The notes under the pieces are model-generated. The model was not told where the DNA came from, searched no databases, and saw nothing but the letters and a program-made list of their open reading frames with translations. This document shows, in pieces, positions 1 through 14,900 of a stretch of 64,000 nucleotides of DNA; the stretch's first letter is position 1, and every line of letters begins with the position of its first letter. The position numbers and the translations under genes are program-made. Source of the DNA: Protonemura montana (Eukaryota > Arthropoda > Insecta > Plecoptera > Nemouridae); the NCBI GenBank assembly GCA_947568835.1, contig OX387604.1, forward strand, positions 13,793,076 through 13,857,075, written 5' to 3'.

Positions 1-53
1 TTCACAAAAGGGAATACATTAATAAATTAAATAAATTTGTTATGTGACTAAAA

Positions 54-190
54 GAGAGTGATTTAATTTGTTATCGTTTGTGAGTGATTGAGTGATTGAA
101 TGATTCAGTGAGACGGTTGCGGGTTGAGTGATTGCCAGATCGAGTGAATGATAGCGTTGATAGATGAGTGATCGAGTGCTGGGCAAGGAA
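54..190. repeat. degenerate GAGTGATT-type tandem repeat
   Basis: Units close to GAGTGATT recur with substitutions (gagtgattgagtgattgaat and related forms), interrupted by a short unique piece near 115-135. This is simple-sequence DNA with no coding potential. Confidence 0.6.
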
Positions 191-2234
191 ATGGAAATTA
201 TGGTAAGAATGTAAGGCTGGATGCTTCGTACTGATGATGTGTCAATAATCTTGTCTTACAAGGGGGAGAAAATCACTTGTCTTGTTTCGTCCTGTTGGAG
301 ATGAAGAGACTAATACAATTTACTTCTGTCTTTGAAGTTGGCATTGAGAAAAGGAAGGCAAAGATCGACGTGTTTCACAGCATCCCTGTCTTGGACGCAG
401 CGCAAGCGCATATGGCCCGTTGGGGCACGACCCACATTCGACTGGTAAACCAACCGAGACAAATGAAAATATCAAATAAAAACAAGAAAATGAGTTCGCT
501 CACCAATTTTTTACGTAAATAACATGCAATGTTATCAAAGGTGCTTTGAAAAAAACAAAACTTAAACTGAAAATAAAATGGGTGATTTTATAAATCGTTG
601 AAGTTTTTCTCAGAACTTTGCAAGCTCAATAAAATGGTAAAGGGATAATGGTGTTTGGGATTTGTATGCGTGATTTTTCGTAAAGTTCGCGTGAGAATTT
701 CGGACTGAAAAATGTAGGTAACGGCCAACGGATGTTTTGCGTATCAAGTAGATGAAGGAACGAAGCAAACATGCTAGGGGGTGGATGCCTCATCCTTTTT
801 ATACAACATTTATGTCGATTAGTCACGCCTCGAAAAAGAAGGGATGCCTGTTTTCTTACGCTTTTGACGTATTTCTTTATTGTGATGAATAATAACTATA
901 AGGATTTTTTTTTCAAAGGGTCTGGGAGGAAATTTTTTACACAGAATGCCCTTTTAATAATCCATCATAATCACATTATTGAAATAGTATATCCAAAAGG
1001 TCAACGGTGGCTTTAGCAACCATTTAAAACTTAATTTCCACAAGAATAATGGCTCTATGCTGATGGCTAATATGCTTGTATAAAACTAGCGCATAATTTT
1101 TCTAGAATACCTTTGATGTAATACATGGAACAAGGGGTCGACACAAAGCCAGCGTGTTTCAATCTCTGCAAATTACCCTTACTAACCTAAGAAAAAAATG
1201 AAAAAACTTATCGTTCAGTTAAAAATGATTTGATGAAAGGGTGTATACACACTAGCTATGTAATATTCTTAACACTGACAACATCGCTCCTATCCAAAAT
1301 ATGATATATTATCATGAAATTTTACTGAAACCTGATATTTGTATCAGTTTTATTGGGTGTAAATATACTTAAGCGTTGTATTTACCGAGATTAATTCACT
1401 GATTGAGTGTGGGAGTGGCTTCTACACGTCAAAGGACGCGCACTTGTCTGCATTAGTTCTGTCTGTTGGGCGAGATCCTGAGTCCTTAGTCAGGATTGTC
1501 CTCATAAGTCACGGAGAGAGCAATCACGAGTTATTTATTTACCTCATGGCCTTTGCCAGTAAAGGTAGATTCTGAATCCGCATGCCATTATTTACTTCTA
1601 GCCAGTCTTAATCACGGTAACGCAACCTTATCACGAAAGGCACTGTTTCTTTAAATGTCATGTTATCTTCATTACATATGATTACAATAAAAAGATTATC
1701 GAAAAAAGGTAATTTACCTTTTATGGACAAACACTTTTAAAGATTTTTTTATTTTTTATACGTAAAAGAAATTAAAACCATCAACTGCACAATTTTTCTT
1801 TTTAATAATAACTCCAAGAATTGTGAGATATTTTTTAAAATGAGAGAAGGGTAACTAACAAAGAAATGAAAACTTTGAAAACAATGACTTAGCTTAGGGG
1901 GGAATTTCAATCTAGGCATCAAGGGACGTGTTTTAATGTCGACCTTCTTAAGATTCGGATTGTCTTCGCTGCTCGGATCGATCCGGAAATGAGGGACATA
2001 GATGAGATTCATTTCCGGTGGCGTAACGTGCTTAGGGTTAATGATCATTTACATCCATTAGATCGAGCGAAATGAATGTGTGAAGTAATTGAGATCGGAA
2101 GCAACTATAGAAATCGAGGAAAGAAAAGCCAACTCTGAATTTTTGCGGACAAGAATTTTGGGAAAAATTTTTCAGTGAAAATTGATTTTGAGCTGTAAGA
2201 AAGAAAAAATAACCGTAAGAATTGTTTTTAATCT

Positions 2235-2395
2235 CATGTCTACTTGATTTAACCTTTGCACTAGTTTTAACAAAAACTATTTGAACTGGGCTTTGAATGC
2301 TACGCAAGGAAAATTTCCCTTTTAATTAAGTTAGGGAAATTTAGTTGTTCTTTACTTAGTATTCAAAACCCAGTTCAAATAGTTTTTGTTAACCT
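2235..2395. repeat. short palindromic interspersed repeat, copy 1
   Basis: The arm at about 2268-2302 (core aaaaactatttgaactgggc) is nearly the reverse complement of about 2354-2391. The flank catgtctacttgattta (about 2235) also lies upstream of a second copy near 9580 in the zinc-finger gene, so this is a dispersed MITE-like family. No transposase is present and I could not fix target-site duplications. Confidence 0.6.
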
Positions 2396-5300
2396 TAAGA
2401 ATTGTGTTAACTTTTACGAAAGTTCGTGAAACTTAATATTTTCTCATCCGCGGAGGTGCAGTTAAAAAATATAGAAGGAAGAAACCTACAGGAAAATAAA
2501 CAGGAACTACGACACCTAAGATGGGAACCTATCTCTCAGTTCATCGGGGAAGAACATTAAGCGAACTATACACAATTTCGATCTGGATAAAGGTACCGTA
2601 GGTATGAAGCAGCCCCTACGATATGGTAATTATTCGCATTTACAGATTATACTGCCTGAGAGTCCGTCCAACCACCGAATATAGATCGATTTCTCCTCCC
2701 CTACCAGAGAATCATTCTGGGTCAGCGTTGACCACAGCAATTTACTACACACGATAGCATTGAGGTACACCCCTCATTGTTCTTTCAAAACGCATTTTTT
2801 TATGGATTGAATTGTATATACAATACGGATGATGAAGTTTTCAAATGCGCATTCTGATAAGCAATACGTCGCTGTAACATAGTTAATAATCCAAGTGCAT
2901 GAACACGAACTGCACTTTTAATCAAAATAAAAGCTGGTGATTTTGATTGCAAGTCGTAGAGTGTTTTCGCAGGGTATTTGACAATGGCTTAAAAATGAGA
3001 CGTGCAGGTTATTCGCAATATAGTTTGAACCCAAAATAAGTTTAAGTGTACTTATTAATTTCTTATGTGCAGTTATTCAATAGGTGGGTAAAAATAACAA
3101 TTCGGTTTTATTGGCATGGCAGGCACCTGAATGGTTTTCTGACGTAATGAAATGTTAATTCCTTAAGAAGCCACTGCACAACTGAAAATTGTTAGTACAC
3201 CCTCATTACATGAATGGTATTGACCAATAAAGTCAAGCTTTCGGCAAGCGAAGAGATAACTTAAAAGTTACTTATTTTGCAAAATGTAGCATGCATTTAG
3301 CAAATATAGATTTAGACAATTATAAGGTTTCGTCTGAGCTTTTAAGCTCATTAGTGTCCATGGTTGAATTGTAGGTCAGAAATACATTCAGTCTTTGATA
3401 ACCCAGTTCATTTAGCGAGCACATGATCCACATTAAGAAATAGTACATCAAAGTAAAATTAGCTCACACTTGTTTACGCGTGTCTAACGTATGCCATTAT
3501 TTGGAATTACCGTCGATTCATTCTCTCCTAACGAACTTTTCCCAGGTCGAGCATTGAAGTGGACATGTAACCTGCCAATCCAGGCCATACTTATGTATTC
3601 ATGTTTCTTAATCTGATCGTGCATGTTCGGGCACGGGCACACGCGCCATGGTCGACATTAGTTTGACGGAAATTGAAATGATGTTTTTCATCTGGGTATA
3701 AATGCATTCGACGATTTTCTATCAAGTTAAGTAATACGATATTTAGTGAAATTATCTGATTGTGTATTCGGCATCGTCATGAACGCCGTAAAGTAAATTT
3801 AATTTTTCTGTAAATTGACAATAACATATGCTTACGGTAGAAATACTCGGAAAAGATGCATATGAATTCGATGGATATATTATATTAGCTTAATGTTTAC
3901 ATAAAACTCACTTGGCTTGCACTTTTAATCGAATGCATCCTTTGTACGGGATTGTGATAAAAATACACCTCTCTACAAGTGGTTTCATGCGATAATCGAA
4001 TTAGTTCTCTGTACGTTGGAGCTATTCATAGGTGGGCGGTGGAGTCCATAAGATACCGGGGTAATTACTACACGAGATCAAGTAACTCTAGCCACATGGT
4101 TGATTGGAATAGAAAATACGGTATAGCTAACCAACTAATTTTGTTTAGAACACTTATGAAAAAGTAAGCAAAGGTACTTCAATGGAAAGTTAATTTATGT
4201 TGAATTTAATTTTGATATAGTTTTAAAAATACATATTCCTACATAGGGATGTTTGCCAAATAAATATAACGTTGCGAAAATGTTTAACTACGACATTTGA
4301 AATCCTTTTTTCTTGCACATATTTATATAAATAACCAAAACACGACCCAGCTTTCAATCATCATTCTTGTTCAATTGTACCGTTCATAATTAACGTAGCG
4401 TTAACAATATATGCAACATGGCCATTCACATTTATAGCGTAATTGGCAATCTTAAACGCTTGACCGTAGGTTTCTAGCCAAGAACATTTGGCTGCAAACA
4501 AGAACCTCTATTAGTATGATACACTAATACCTTCAAAATAAGAATGTTATTTTATTATAAATAAACTAAAAAATAGCTGCTCACATATATACTCGTATTT
4601 AAAATTAGTCAAACCAAAATTACACCACTAGGATTTAATAATCGCTACAAACACTATGATCTAAAAAAAAAAAAAAAAAAATTATACACGTTATGTTAGT
4701 AAATGTCCTTACTAGTATTATTATCTGGCCTCCCATGGTTGAAACCAACGTGACTGGCTTAGATTCTTGTTAACTCTGTTGACAGACGGCAAAAAAACGT
4801 GACTCCAAAACTCACTACGAGTCCATTCTGTCCGGACTACAGAGCCAAGCTACAAGCACGTCCTACGCTCGCCAAACAGAGTTGCTGACTAAACTTCCTG
4901 GCACGGATACAATATTAAGGGAGGCGTGTATTACCGGTTGCGTTCTATGCGCCTGTTTTCTGGAGCATCTTTCGCGGACGAAATTTATACGCATCCGATG
5001 ACGCAGGCAGGGAGCTACTCCCCATACCTACTCCACTCTTCTAACAATACCGGGCTGTTTCTATTTCATAATTAGTTTTTAATTCAAAACGTTTTATACC
5101 TGTGTATAATACCTGTCAGCTCTGGATAATTAAATTGTGCCATATAGCTAGCCATATCGTACAGAATAATAGCAAAAGCTCCCACAGAGAGCAGATTTTT
5201 TAGCACGTTGTTCGGGTTTACACATGTATATGACTGTATTTGCATGCCATAAGCAAGTCTAACATAAGTTTGCAAACAATTTAATAATTTTTATTTAAGC

Positions 5301-6362
5301 TGTAGAGACAGGTATGTGGCGGTACGTTTTAGGCCCAAACATGAGTCTTTGCAGAAAAAGAGAGGAAGAGAGTGTGTTTGGGAGAGAGAGAACATTTTGA
5401 TTGGTAATATTCAAAGGTAGGTCTCATCAATTGCAGTGCAGCAATAGCCACCATACTGAAATCCAAAAAATCTTTAAATCTTCTAAAAGATCAAAAATCT
5501 TTAAATTCCACCATACTGAAGAGTAACTTATTAATAATACAAATAATTTCCAGAGATGTCATAAGTCCACCTACTAAATCAGTTAAAAATGCTACAAGGC
5601 AAGTACTCCCTCACTTTTTTACAACTACACTCCCATGTAACAGTCCTGTCCTCTGCAATGGAGTGAAATCAGATTATGAAAAGTGATAGAGCGCTTCTCT
5701 TCTAAAAAGATCAGTTGTGTACGACTGCCTCTGCAGCATCACTGGAACAGATAAATATTATGTCAACTATTTATATTTTATGTTACGACTCAGTAAGAAT
5801 GCTATTGGCGATAGTTTGGGTTTATTTTCATCGATGAACTGATTGGTGATGCAGCATCGAGGTCGATATCGAAACGGGGATCGAAAAGCGCAAATAGTAT
5901 CGCGCCATTAGGAGGTTAAATGTCATGAAAGTACGAAGGGCCCTTCAGAAATCATGCTAATCGAGAAACAAATTACCACTTTTAATTTTCTTTCTTCAAG
6001 AAAATTGACATCTTATTAAAGAGCCCATAAGTTATGAGTATGTGCTGGTATGAGTAATGAGTTTGAAATCAGACTCCCACTTCCTTGGAAGTTCGAGGTA
6101 ATTTTCAAAAATTTCGTCGCTCACGTGTTATATAGCAATGAGTCCTTTTAGAACGCGTGACCTTCTTTTTCCTAGCGTATAATTACTTTTTTTGAGTAAC
6201 TTTTCTAAATTGCACGTCATACACCTGACCCCAGGAACTAGATTCATTGTGCAATATTAAACAAAACAATGGTAACTTATAAGTATTCGCCCATCTTAGA
6301 TTTTTAATTTGATTGATTAGTGGGGTTTAACGACGCGCTATTTTGACAGCGGGTCTTGTGGT

Positions 6363-6727
6363 ACTGGTCTAATGTCGTCGGTGAATTTGTGAATGAGGAT
6401 GATGATAATCCAACTTACCTAGCCTAGATGGGAGGAGGAGAAATCCGGCGCCGGCACGCAGCTTACTCCTGTTGAAGAGCACCAAGGACTCAACCGAAGT
6501 CACTCCCGAAGGAATGTACAACGCGAACAACAGGACTTCTCCACAAATCCATGATGTCGAGAGGTTGATAAGCAAGGCGAATGAAGTTGCACTAGCTTTC
6601 ATCCCTCCAACCTCTCTCCCGAACAGAACCGGTCATGTGTTTGACCACCAATACGTAACCCAGCGCAGTGTTGCTTAACTTCGGTGATATCATGAGAACC
6701 TGTGTTTCCAAAACGCCAAACCGTTTG
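6363..6727 (-). mobile_element. 5S-rRNA-derived SINE, copy A
   Basis: Read on the - strand, the head (about 6600-6727) runs ggcgttttggaaacacaggttctc, then atgatatcaccgaagttaag and caacactgcgctgg, which follows the middle of 5S rRNA including the box A part of the internal RNA polymerase III promoter. The tail (about 6365-6600) matches the tails of the copies at 14.7 and 21.5 kb, including the gctcttcaacaggagtaagc-like motif and the ATCATCAT-rich end. The copy is close to full length but substituted. Placement in the 5S-derived SINE3 class rests on the head. Confidence 0.75.
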
Positions 6728-7555
6728 GTCAAGAATCTTTTGATAGCCCTCGCTTGAAGACCAGTTTTACAAAGTAAATTTAAAAAACTTGCATCATATT
6801 TATAACAAGTCGTCGTCAGGATAAAATAAGTTGGCCACATGATATTTCTACCTTGAACTGCATTGAAACTGGACGTATGTATTTATATATATCTCTCGGA
6901 GTTGCACTTATATTGAAAAGCCTTACATTCGTGCGACCCTTCCCGTGCTGATTATCATGTGCTTAAAGTTTCAAAACTGCGAAACACTATTGACAAGGCA
7001 TAGGCTTGTAAGATTTTCTGCAGAAACCGCAGAAACCGTGCTTGGCACACAGCAGGTGTAGAGGTGCATGTTTACTCAATCCTGCAAATGCCAGTAATGA
7101 CTTATTTTTTTTATGAAAATTCATAAAAATTTGTATTTAGGCGTAAAGGACTTTTTTTTCTTCAAATATTTAAACTCGAAAAAAAAATGTAAAAATCTAT
7201 ATTAATTACATCTATTACCACAGAGTTTGCTGTTAATTTAAAACCAAACAATGGCTAGAAAATTGTTTATTTATAAGAACCATAAGGCTTTTCACATTGG
7301 TACGGTCGTTGAGTGTGTATGGTGGAATGTCAATAACGCAATTAGTAAAACATTTGAATTATTACTTTTGCAAATTGTGTACATTTGATGAAAAGTGGGT
7401 TTGTTCAATAATTTCAATTTTTAAGCACGTTTAGCCGGAGTGTATTGTGTCCAGGTACTGTGTGTTCACTCTATACAAAATGACAAGTACATTTTTAGTC
7501 AAATACTTTGAAAGCATTTGAAAATTGAAGTTGGGCTAAGACATTCATAGATAGC
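6728..7555. other. AT-rich spacer before the zinc-finger gene
   Basis: No gene or repeat family recognised. It has homopolymer A and T runs near 7105-7190 and no long open frame. Confidence 0.4.
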
Positions 7556-7650
7556 GCAACGAGCGCGAGCGCACAGAGCAGAGAGAAACGTCAAAAGCCG
7601 AGCGATTACAAGCAGCCGCCATTGCCATCATCGTTGTTCGCGTTGAATGG
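7545..7650 (+). promoter_or_regulatory. possible promoter / non-coding first exon of the ZNF143-like gene
   Basis: A locally CpG-rich segment (gcgcaacgagcgcgagcgca, near 7556) stands out from AT-rich surroundings. It is followed by agcagccgccattgccatca and then a donor-like gaatg|gtgggt near 7645. It lies 1.3 kb upstream of the first coding exon, which has a good acceptor (ttttttccgtctag, ending at 8900) before its ATG. A spliced 5' leader is therefore plausible. No TATA box is evident. This is inference and needs RNA support. Confidence 0.35.
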
Positions 7651-8136
7651 TGGGTGAATCAGTTGAGTATGGGTAATATCCCAAGTTACTTTTGAAAATC
7701 CATGCTATATGCCATGCCGGTTATATTAAATTTGTTTAGAAACTTCAAAACTCTGAAATGGGTTGAATTAATTTACTATCATTCGGAATGTGTTTGATGT
7801 TTTTGGTGAAGCACAACTTTCAGGTGCAGGTTATAATGCCAAAGGATTTTTAAATAACTATTGTAAATACTTTGGATATTGTGACTGATTCCAGAATAAT
7901 AAACCAATTTCTGTCTTCATAGATTCAAATCTTATTTTTCTTATTCTTTATTTTGTCTGATCTCCAGGCACGTCAGTCAAACGCATATGGTGCGTAATAC
8001 ATACCTGCCTGAACTTTTAGATTGTTAACTAATACTTTTTAACTTTCAGGTTGGTGTCTGGCAGAAAAATGTCGAGCCTAATTTTTCTTCAGTAATAGTC
8101 TACCACATCAAGCAGGGTGACCTAATCTTTGTTAAA

Positions 8137-8315
8137 CAAACAAACAACCGACCGACCAACTAACCAACACAACAATTAAGCAAAAACACAAACACACACA
8201 CACAAGCAATTAACCAAGCAACCAACTAGGAAACCAACTAAGCAACCAACTAACTAACCAACCAACTAACCAACTAACTAACTATGTAACTAACCAACCA
8301 TCCATCCATCCTCTA
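8137..8315. repeat. AACC/AACT-rich low-complexity tract
   Basis: Runs of aacaaacaaacaaccgacc, aaccaactaaccaac and ccatccatccatcc form an imperfect tetranucleotide tract with a short (CA)n. It lies in the presumed first intron of the zinc-finger gene. Confidence 0.6.
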
Positions 8316-8978
8316 TTACATTTAAATACTCAAACGATTACATTCAAAGTAACAGCTTATCTTTCGCTTAAAGATATTTAATGACAAGCAAATAAAATCG
8401 CATCTACTGGACAAGTGTTATTGAAAGTGATACCTTAGCTCATTGGCTTAATCCTTTCTTTCGCTAAAGGTTATTCGATAAAATTGCCAACTTATTCGAT
8501 CTATCGCAAGAGTTCAATTGAAAGTAACATACTTACATATTCGTATTTATTTCAACATTTGGTATTTAAAGTAAAAGCTTAGCTTATTAACTTAGTCGCC
8601 TAAGATATTCAATGAAATAGCTAACTCACTAACTCAATCCCATCTACAGCAAAAGTGATATTTAGAGTGCTAGGTTAACTTGTTTGCATCATTGCATCAA
8701 CTGCAAGAATTGGTTTCTAAAAAATTAATAATAATAGATAAATAAAAATATTATTATTTTTTATTTTTTATATATATATTATTTCTGGAGATTGTCATAG
8801 AAAACTCAATTCAGTTCATTTCATAAATTTAATTATAATAAATATATAATAATTATTATAAAATATTATTATAATAATAACGCACATTTTTTCCGTCTAG
8901 CTTTCTTTCCAAAAATAATAATATTATAACTATAAAGAAAAGTGTTCTTTGCTTCCTAAACTATATCTATTGCACAAA

Positions 8979-11900
8979 ATGCCACTCTATGCAAATCAAT
9001 CTCAAACACTTGAAGACTACGAAAGTACTCAGTTGGTTTCTCAGGATGGTTCCATAATTAATTACGACGTTAGTGACGATACTTATAAAGAAGGTAGGTT
9101 ATAAATTTAAAAGATTGTTTGTCTGCAGTCTACAGTCTACATTTCTGTTACCCTTATAAAATTCTTTTTACAGCATCATCGTCTGACTACGAAAACTACG
9201 ATTGCTTGATTGTGGCTGACGAAGAGCCTTCTGATCAAATTGAGAGCTCTTCTGACTTTGACACCTCAAACCTTACAGCAATTACTTTATCAAATGGTTG
9301 CCAAGCGTTTGTCAGCGCAAATGATCTAACTCTAGATCAAGGTAGGTACCCCATCAAAAGCATTGTGGGATATGATTACATGTACTTTTTTTTTTGAAAT
9401 TTCATTATCTTCAATGACACTTTAGACTCGGATGGTGAGGTGATATTGGATGATGAAGAAGCATTGCTCGTCAATGATTGTTCGCAGCAACTAGATGGAC
9501 AACAAATCCAGCTTGGAGATGGGAGAATTGCAATTTTGCATGCTACTACAGAAAGAACTGGTGTGTATGATGGTTTTAAGACTCATGTCTACTTGATTTA
9601 TCCTTAGCACAAGTTTTAAGAAAAACTATTTGAACTCGGTTTTGAATGACAGATAAATGTGACAGATAATTTGACTGCTCAAACCTCTGAAGAAGTAACT
9701 AGTATATGTTGCGAAACGTCGGGAAATTTAGTAGCCCTTTACTTAGCATTCAAAACCCAGTTCAAATAGTTTTTCTTAAAACTGGTGTGTACAGTTTTTC
9801 TGGGTATAGGTTGGTATTCAAGTGGTTTAACCACTCAGTAACACAACAATCACTTTTATGTGTTGATACTGCTTGTTTCTTATTTAGTCGGCTAGTTTGT
9901 TTCAAAATTGTTCACTTTCTCAATAAGTGTTGCTGAAATTAACTAACTAATTCCAATTATTTTTTCTACCTTACTATGTTTTTTAATCAAAGTAATTCAT
10001 TGTTTTTTGCAGAGGGGTTTCAGGCTGTGGAATTGGAAGATGGAACTACAGCCTTTATTGCTCTTTCCGACTTGATGGGAGAGCCGTTGGATCCTAGCAG
10101 TTTTGTTATCTGTGAAAATATTACTAATGAGAGTGAAATTGAAATTGATAGGTCAGCTGTACTCGAAAATTTTGAAGCACAGGAAATTGAGTCGAGTAAA
10201 GACTTCCCACTATCACAGTCTGACGATGGCAATGCATATCATTCTGAGAATGAGGACTCCCCAAACCCTGCGTACATAGATGTATCATCTTTCAATGAGA
10301 ACGTAAATTTTGATGAAAGCATAGATGAAGAAACTATTATTAGGGTACATACACATCCAGAAACTGAAGAGGAAGGCATTAAAACAGAGGAATCCACTTT
10401 CTCTGGTACTTATGACTTATATGCATGTATGGTGGTAAATTCCAAAGCAAAGCAAATGACTGATCACCTGTATTATTAGTTAATTACATGAAGGATTCAC
10501 CTAAATGGCTTGATATGATTCTCAGATTCTCAAAATTACCAAGCTCTCGAGTTGGATAATGGCACAATTTGTTTTACTGTGAAAAATGACGAACAAAAGT
10601 CAGATTCTGAAGGCAACGAAGTAAATCAATCAGGTGATGACTTTAGAATAAATGGATTTGGAGTGCGAGAACGAGCTAAAAGTATCACATGCCCTGAAGA
10701 AGGTTGTGGTAAATGCTATACCACACTTCACCACCTGAAAGTAAGTTATTAATTACACTGAACACCAATATTATACTGTCATGAGTCATGACTATGAGCA
10801 ATTACATTACATTTTTCCAGATTGTAATTTTTTGTTTTCATTTGCCGAATCTTAATATGTTAATAGGTTAATTAACATATGGCTTATGTCATTAAATATT
10901 GCAATTGCTGGGATAGAAGTAGATGGTAAAGTTTGTGAGGCTAGGTAATAAATCCAGACTTGAATTCACTGATTGAGTTAACCCCAAGAGTAAATTTTCT
11001 TTTTAGACATTCTATGTCAAGCAACTAGATTTTTGCAGTGAAGCTTTAAAAGCTGCAATTTTTAAGATGGAATTACTGACAGTGACACGTGTAAACTTTC
11101 ACGTCTCTAACTCTCCGCAGTAACTTGGACTTAATTTGGCAGTGTTAGCTAGTATTATTTTCAGTGACTTTGTCTTCAGTAATGCTTCATGCAATTGGTT
11201 GTTCTGACCTCTCCTGTAATATGACAATCAGCTGAAACCCAGTATGATTCCTTAATAATGCCACCATCATTGCATACCCATAATACCAATATGCCAGTGG
11301 TGCTGAATTCGCCAAACTCTAGCATCGTTTCAAAGTGCTACTTTAGCTAAGGTTTTACGGGTTGCGTTCAAGAACTTACAGGGTGTACTTGGTCCCGTCT
11401 GCTTAAAATGAAAACTGTTAAACTTTCATTTACTTTTTTCTTAAGCAGTTTTTGGAATTCCCGTTTACAGTACAGTGTTGTAGTTATGGAATGGATCTAG
11501 AATGATTTCTCTGTCTCAGTAGAGCCAGTGAATTTTTTAATGTGACCATTGTACCTACCACCAGACATATTACGTTTTACCACGGTAACACCCACAATAG
11601 ACCGATTGAGGCAAGGCCCCTGGGCTAGCTACTATATCTGTGTGTTCTGTTATTCTGTAGGTACATCAGCGGGCACATACTGGAGACCGGCCATTTCCTT
11701 GTACGATCGATGGCTGCACTAAAGCGTTCTCTACTGGTTACGGCCGTAAGGCCCATGTTCGAACGCATACCGGAGAAAAACCATACAAGTGCCCTGAAGG
11801 GACCTGCGAAAAAAGCTTCAAGACGTCTGGTGATCTGCAAAAACACATCAGAACTCACACCGGTACGATCAGGGATATTTATATTAAGAAATAAATTTAC

Positions 11901-14900
11901 AATCCTCATTTGGATTAGCTTTATTACACAGGTATTCCACTCTCGGTTAAAATTTCTTTACAAAACATTGGGGTAGGGGAGCTTGGCCCCTTGGTGGCCC
12001 CGCGGTGGCTGCCGTCAGTCAACGTAGTCCAGTGACCAGTGACTACTAAATCACTAACTGCATTGCAAAAAATCAATTTTTTCCACAATAGGGAAAATTA
12101 AATTACCCAATATCCATTTTCGCTGCTTCGACTAGCCAAAAAAGTGGTGCCTCGCAAACATTTACCCGGCACGGCCCAGCACCTACATCGTTTGTCTGAT
12201 CGCGATGAAACACACATTTGGAATTTGCATGATTCAGGCTTTACGAACATTTTTTATTATTACAATGGACCATGTTTTGTGCAACTGACGATCGGTTTAA
12301 ATCCAGAAACTTTTTGAGATAATATAATAGCCCATTGGTTAAATTCTGATGTATAATTGAGGACAATGTAGAGAAAATGTAAGTAATTTTTATTGCCCCC
12401 AGGTGAGCGACCATTCCGATGCCCAAAACCGGAATGTGGCAGATCTTTCACTACATCCAACATCCGAAAGGTCCATTTTCGGACGCATACTGGGGAACGA
12501 CCTTACCTTTGTCCGGAATCGGGATGTGGCCGGGCTTTCGCATCTGCTACGAATTACAAGAATCACACAAGAATACACTCTGGGGAGAAGCCTTATATTT
12601 GTACTATAGAGGTAAGATTTTAAACTTCTTTCTTATTTCTAGTCTTGTACTCATGTTACGTTTGCAGCCTTATACTGTGAGAGGTAAATGGGCACATACC
12701 CTCTGAGGTTGGGTTAATAGACCTTTGATTTGATAATATAACCCTAGATTGAGCTTACACAGAAATACTTTTCTTGTGGGGAAGCCGCTTGCAAAAGAAT
12801 GTGCATCATCAAGAATGTGCATCTGATACCTTAGGCCTCTCTGGCAGGAGTGCATTAGCATTGCAATTAGTGATTCCTGGCAATGGTGATAGTGAGAGGC
12901 AATGTCTTGCATGTATGCCAAGAGTTGCAGCTTGTTCATGCACCAGTTACAGTTTATAGCCTTCTGACTGAGACTATCCTCGTTTCATGATCAGCACCGT
13001 GAGTGAGACAAGACTAAACTAAATATAATGCCATCCAATTCAAAAGGTTCAAACTATTTCAGCTTTTGGTCCTTTACCCCAAAGTTTCTCAAAGCGATTC
13101 GAACCCAAGGCTAAATCTGTGATTTTACTCTGGAAATAATGTAACCTTAGCTCTATCTGTAGGTGTTGCTACTTCAGATAATGATCAAATCTAATGACAG
13201 AAATATTTAGTGCAACTTTTATTCAGTATGACTGTTAACCCCAGTATACTGGTACTGCCAGAAATTCATCCCTACATGACTTTTTTGTCAACTCCTGGCA
13301 GTGCCTTAATTTCTATTCCATAACTACCAACAGCTGAAAGCAATGACGTCAAAAATCTCACCTTAAGAATAATCTTTACAATTGACAGTGGAAACAATTT
13401 TTATTCATTTTTATTAGGGTTGCAGTAAACGTTTTACTGAATATTCATCGTTATACAAACATCACATGGTCCACACGCAAGTAAAACCATATCACTGCAA
13501 TCTCTGTGATCGACATTACCGGCAACCTTCCACGCTGACTATGCACAAGCGTACCGCGCATGGTGTCGTGGAGGCAGATGATGGTACGGAGATAATTATG
13601 GGAGACACAGTGTTCGCCTTTGCTGAAGCAGGTAATCATCTATTCGTGAAAGATCATTATTAGAAGGTGCATCATTGCCAATTAATTTAGTTTGCATTAC
13701 ATTAATAGCTGCTCCTACACGGACGTGCATAAAAATGCTTCTCTGTTAAACCATGTCTGAGACATGAAATATTTTTCCAGCCATGAGACTAAAATTCAGA
13801 GAAGCAGGTAATCGAATGACACAAGCGCATGTTTCTTATTCTTCCCAGAGATGGGGTTTTACTGGTATCTGTGATTCTAGTTCTTTCATCTAAAAAGTCT
13901 AAAAACATCTGCAAGAAAAGACAGAAGTGGTCTAAAGAAAAAAGTGTTTTAATTCATTTTTGAAGTTGTATTGTGATTTCTCAAATTTGTTGCTACTTAT
14001 TTTTCATGCTATATTTTGTGTTGAACCCTTCATCAAGAGATGCTGAGAACAAACCCACTCATTCTTGTAGCAAAGTGACTTTGGCAATGTTTCCTTAAAA
14101 TTATGCAATGTAGAAAACAAGCATAGAAGAAATCCTGCAATCTGCACATAGCTAATATCATAATATGTCATTAAATATAACACCCAATCTTCAAACTAGT
14201 GCAGAAGTCCATGTGGTCACAGATTAAACACTTATAAATAATTCCAAGCTTAAAAAGAAAAGCAGTTTATAAAAGAAGGGTGTGACTTAAGTATCTTCTA
14301 TTCCACGTAATGATATATATTCTGTTGCCTATAATATTGTCTGAATTCTATGTACTTTAGCATGCACTGAATTCTTGTAGTACGGACACAAATTCCAATT
14401 GTTACTTTTCAGCTGCTGCTAACAAGCGATTGAAAACTCTGGGAGCAAACTTCTTAAGCTACAGTAAAAAAGGCAACAAAATTCTAACAGTCCAAGCTTC
14501 AGGCGGAGGCAGTCCAGATGCAGAAGGTCAACAATATCTTGTCCTCACCAACTCGATGCAAATTGCAGCATTGGAGGTTTGTATTGATACTGGAAACTTG
14601 ACTGGCTTTTGTTTTGTTTCTTCCTTTCTTAACTCGTATTAACCCCACCAACCATACAGTCTAGAGCAAATACTCTATACACTACCTCACCCCTCCCCAG
14701 AACACCTGTGTAAAAGCCAGTTTGTGTACAATTGTTCTTCTTCTGGGTATCGAACGGTTTGGCGTGTTGGAAACACCGGTTCTCGTGAGATCACCGAAGT
14801 TAATCAACACTGCGCTGAGTCAGATATTAGATGGGTGACAATCATCCTCATGACCAGTTCTGTTCAGGAGAGAGATAGGAAGGAAAAAAGTTAGTACAAC

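Larger units (their letters stand above)
1..6362. other. intergenic stretch without a recognised gene
   Basis: I see no convincing coding exon here. The open frames are short, lack recognisable domains and have no matching splice sites. The stretch is AT-rich and holds a degenerate GAGTGATT-type simple repeat (about 54-190), an inverted-repeat element (about 2235-2395), a poly-A run near 4663, and a GC-richer, CpG-containing block (about 4770-5050) that could be an old transposon or regulatory fragment. Confidence 0.5.

Noticed and set aside
277..522. 81-codon frame near the left edge
   Set aside because: No domain, splice or regulatory support, and the length is expected by chance.
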